The notes beneath the pieces were generated by a model that was not told the origin of the DNA, made no database searches, and saw only the letters and a program-made list of their open reading frames with translations. Made by a program: the position numbers and the translations under genes. DNA of 64,000 bases from Mesotaenium endlicherianum. Lineage: Eukaryota; Streptophyta; Zygnematophyceae; Zygnematales; Mesotaeniaceae. Position 1 is the stretch's first letter; each line of letters opens with the position of its first letter. Of this stretch, positions 62,492 through 64,000 are shown in pieces. Location of the stretch: contig WELA01012483.1 in NCBI GenBank assembly GCA_009602735.1, positions 88,325-152,324 on the forward strand, read 5' to 3'.

Positions 62492-64000
62492 GTGGTATTG
62501 GAGCTAGGCACTTTGGTAGCACAAGAAGATGGCCGATCCTCAAGACCAACAGCAAGCTTTTGAAGAAAGCCCTTCCTCTCCAAGAGACCCTCCTCCAACG
62601 CCGATGGGAGAGTACACTCAAGAAAATCTGCAACAACAGGAAGCACCACAAGGAGGAGCACCATCAAATCCCGTGGCAGCCACTATAGCAAAGTTGACCC
62701 CACCACAAGGAGTTCCCGCAAATGAGTGGGTAGCCTTCCTCATGACCGTCCACAACCAAGTGGGTTTGGCCACCTATGAAGCAACCGTGCAAGCGTCGAG
62801 AGAAGCTATGGCTGCCATGGTTGCCCCTATTGCGAGCAACGCTCAAAATCCAGCCCCGGCTCAAGCGCCTCCACAAGAGCCTACAAGAGCAAGGAAACTC
62901 ATCTAGCCCGGCAAACCAGACACTTTCAATCCTGAGAGATGAGCCAAATTGAATCTGTGGCTTTACCAAGTGGAGACGTACCTCACATTCCTTGAAGTAC
63001 CCGAGGAGGACTACGTCCCTTTTGCCATTACCTTGCTCAGAGGAGCAGCAACATCATGGTGGCGTAACTATCAAGCGACTGTATATCAAGCTGTGGCGCA
63101 TCCCGTACCCGGCCAAGAGCCCCCACCATCATATGCAAGATGGGTGGATTTTCGTGAAGCCCTCCAGAAGCAATTCATGCCCATCAATGCGGAGAAAATT
63201 GCTCGAGAAAAGCTTCGCCATCTCAAGCAAGCAACGTCCGTTCAAGAATATACATCCAGATTTCATGACCTCACTCTTGAGATCCCCAACATGTCGCTCG
63301 AGGAGAAGATTGATCGTTATGTGTATGGCCTCAAGCCCAAGGTGGCAAAGGAAGTGGAATTGCGCGACTTAACGGACTTTTCAAAGATTATTGAAGTGGC
63401 TCAAAAGGTGGATACCTTGGACTTCAAGCACTCCGTGCCTTCATCTTCATGGGCACCGACGACGCGGGTGTACGCAGCCTCTTCCACATCCAAATCTGGA
63501 CCCACACCCATGGAAATCGGGGTTATTAAAACGGACCCCGCGGCTGCCCGGAAGAGTGGAAGACCCTCCAATGACACTTATGATGCAAGAAACCAGCAAG
63601 GAGTGAAAGCAAGACTCTCCCCGGCTGAAAAAGAAGCTCTTATGACGGCTGGACTATGCTTTTATTGTAAGGAGAAGGGTCATCGTGCACTCTCATGCCC
63701 CAAAGAGTTGTCAAAAACGGGCAGCGCCGGTAGGCCAGGAGCCTATCACCCCAAGACCCACTTTTTGAGAAGACAACAAGCCAAGTGAGGTGGACCGTTG
63801 AAGACGACGTTCCAGCCCCAATGAGTTTGAGAGGTTACCTTGGAGGAGAGAAGGTCCACATCTTGGTGGATAGCGGAGCTCAAGGCAACTTCATTTCTGC
63901 AGATTTTGCCACCAAGCACGGTATTACTATGCAAACTCCTGACCACGACGAGGAGATTATGATGCCCGACGGATTCTCCTATACTACCCCTTCCAAGAAG
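61989..64000 (+). mobile_element. Second A-family chromovirus (C), runs out of the window
   Basis: Plus-strand copy of the element A family inserted into B'. It has a 503-bp 5' LTR (61,989-62,491), a primer-binding site reading GTGGTATTGGAGCTAGGC, gag sequence (about 62,529-63,788) with the CCHC knuckle [14 protein letters not shown], and the start of the protease ([11 protein letters not shown] near 63,870). The LTR and gag differ from those of A at noticeably more positions than A's two LTRs differ from each other, so C is a separate insertion. The part in the window has a few breaks. The 3' half and the second LTR lie outside. Confidence 0.92.

Overview
The window is nuclear DNA of a eukaryote, most likely a green alga, possibly a streptophyte. 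The host genes are split into many short exons with clean GT-AG introns. Several have plant affinities: an ALF4/glomulin homolog, a UBP14/USP5 deubiquitinase, a tocopherol-cyclase-like protein, and Ty3/gypsy chromoviruses primed by initiator tRNA-Met. They sit beside an ELO-type fatty acid elongase and the ARPC1 subunit of the Arp2/3 complex. There is no sign of bacterial operons, CRISPR or phage. The species cannot be named from sequence alone.

Layout. Positions 1-20,900 and 60,180-64,000 are repeat-rich blocks built of nested LTR retroelement fossils. These are a GC-rich gag-like remnant (1-2,130), a broken minus-strand gypsy element (D, 2,131-8,360), a related truncated element (E, 9,523-11,937), and an element whose integrase tail carries a PHD-finger-like module (B, 11,938-13,125 and 19,806-about 20,900). 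Element B is split by a nearly intact, young chromovirus (A, 13,126-19,805; 503-bp LTRs, 5-bp target duplication). At the right edge a second B copy (B', minus strand) is entered by a second A-family copy (C) that runs out of the window.

The middle (22.5-59.1 kb) is a compact set of host genes. In order: an amidase_3-like protein (+), the end of a SAP-domain gene (-), a possible unknown gene (-), a small 98-residue gene (+), ALF4/glomulin (-), ELO fatty acid elongase (+), NADPH-cytochrome P450 reductase (+, 17 exons), a tocopherol-cyclase-like protein with a signal peptide (-), ARPC1 (+), the rRNA-processing protein EFG1 (-), and UBP14/USP5 (+). Neighbours alternate between divergent and convergent pairs. 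The products belong to unrelated pathways (lipid elongation, P450 electron supply, actin nucleation, ribosome assembly, ubiquitin recycling), so there is no evidence of a functional cluster.

The sequence has quality warnings. A run of about 500 C with one N lies in a UBP14 intron. A single N beside a G run lies exactly where ARPC1 lacks one exon.
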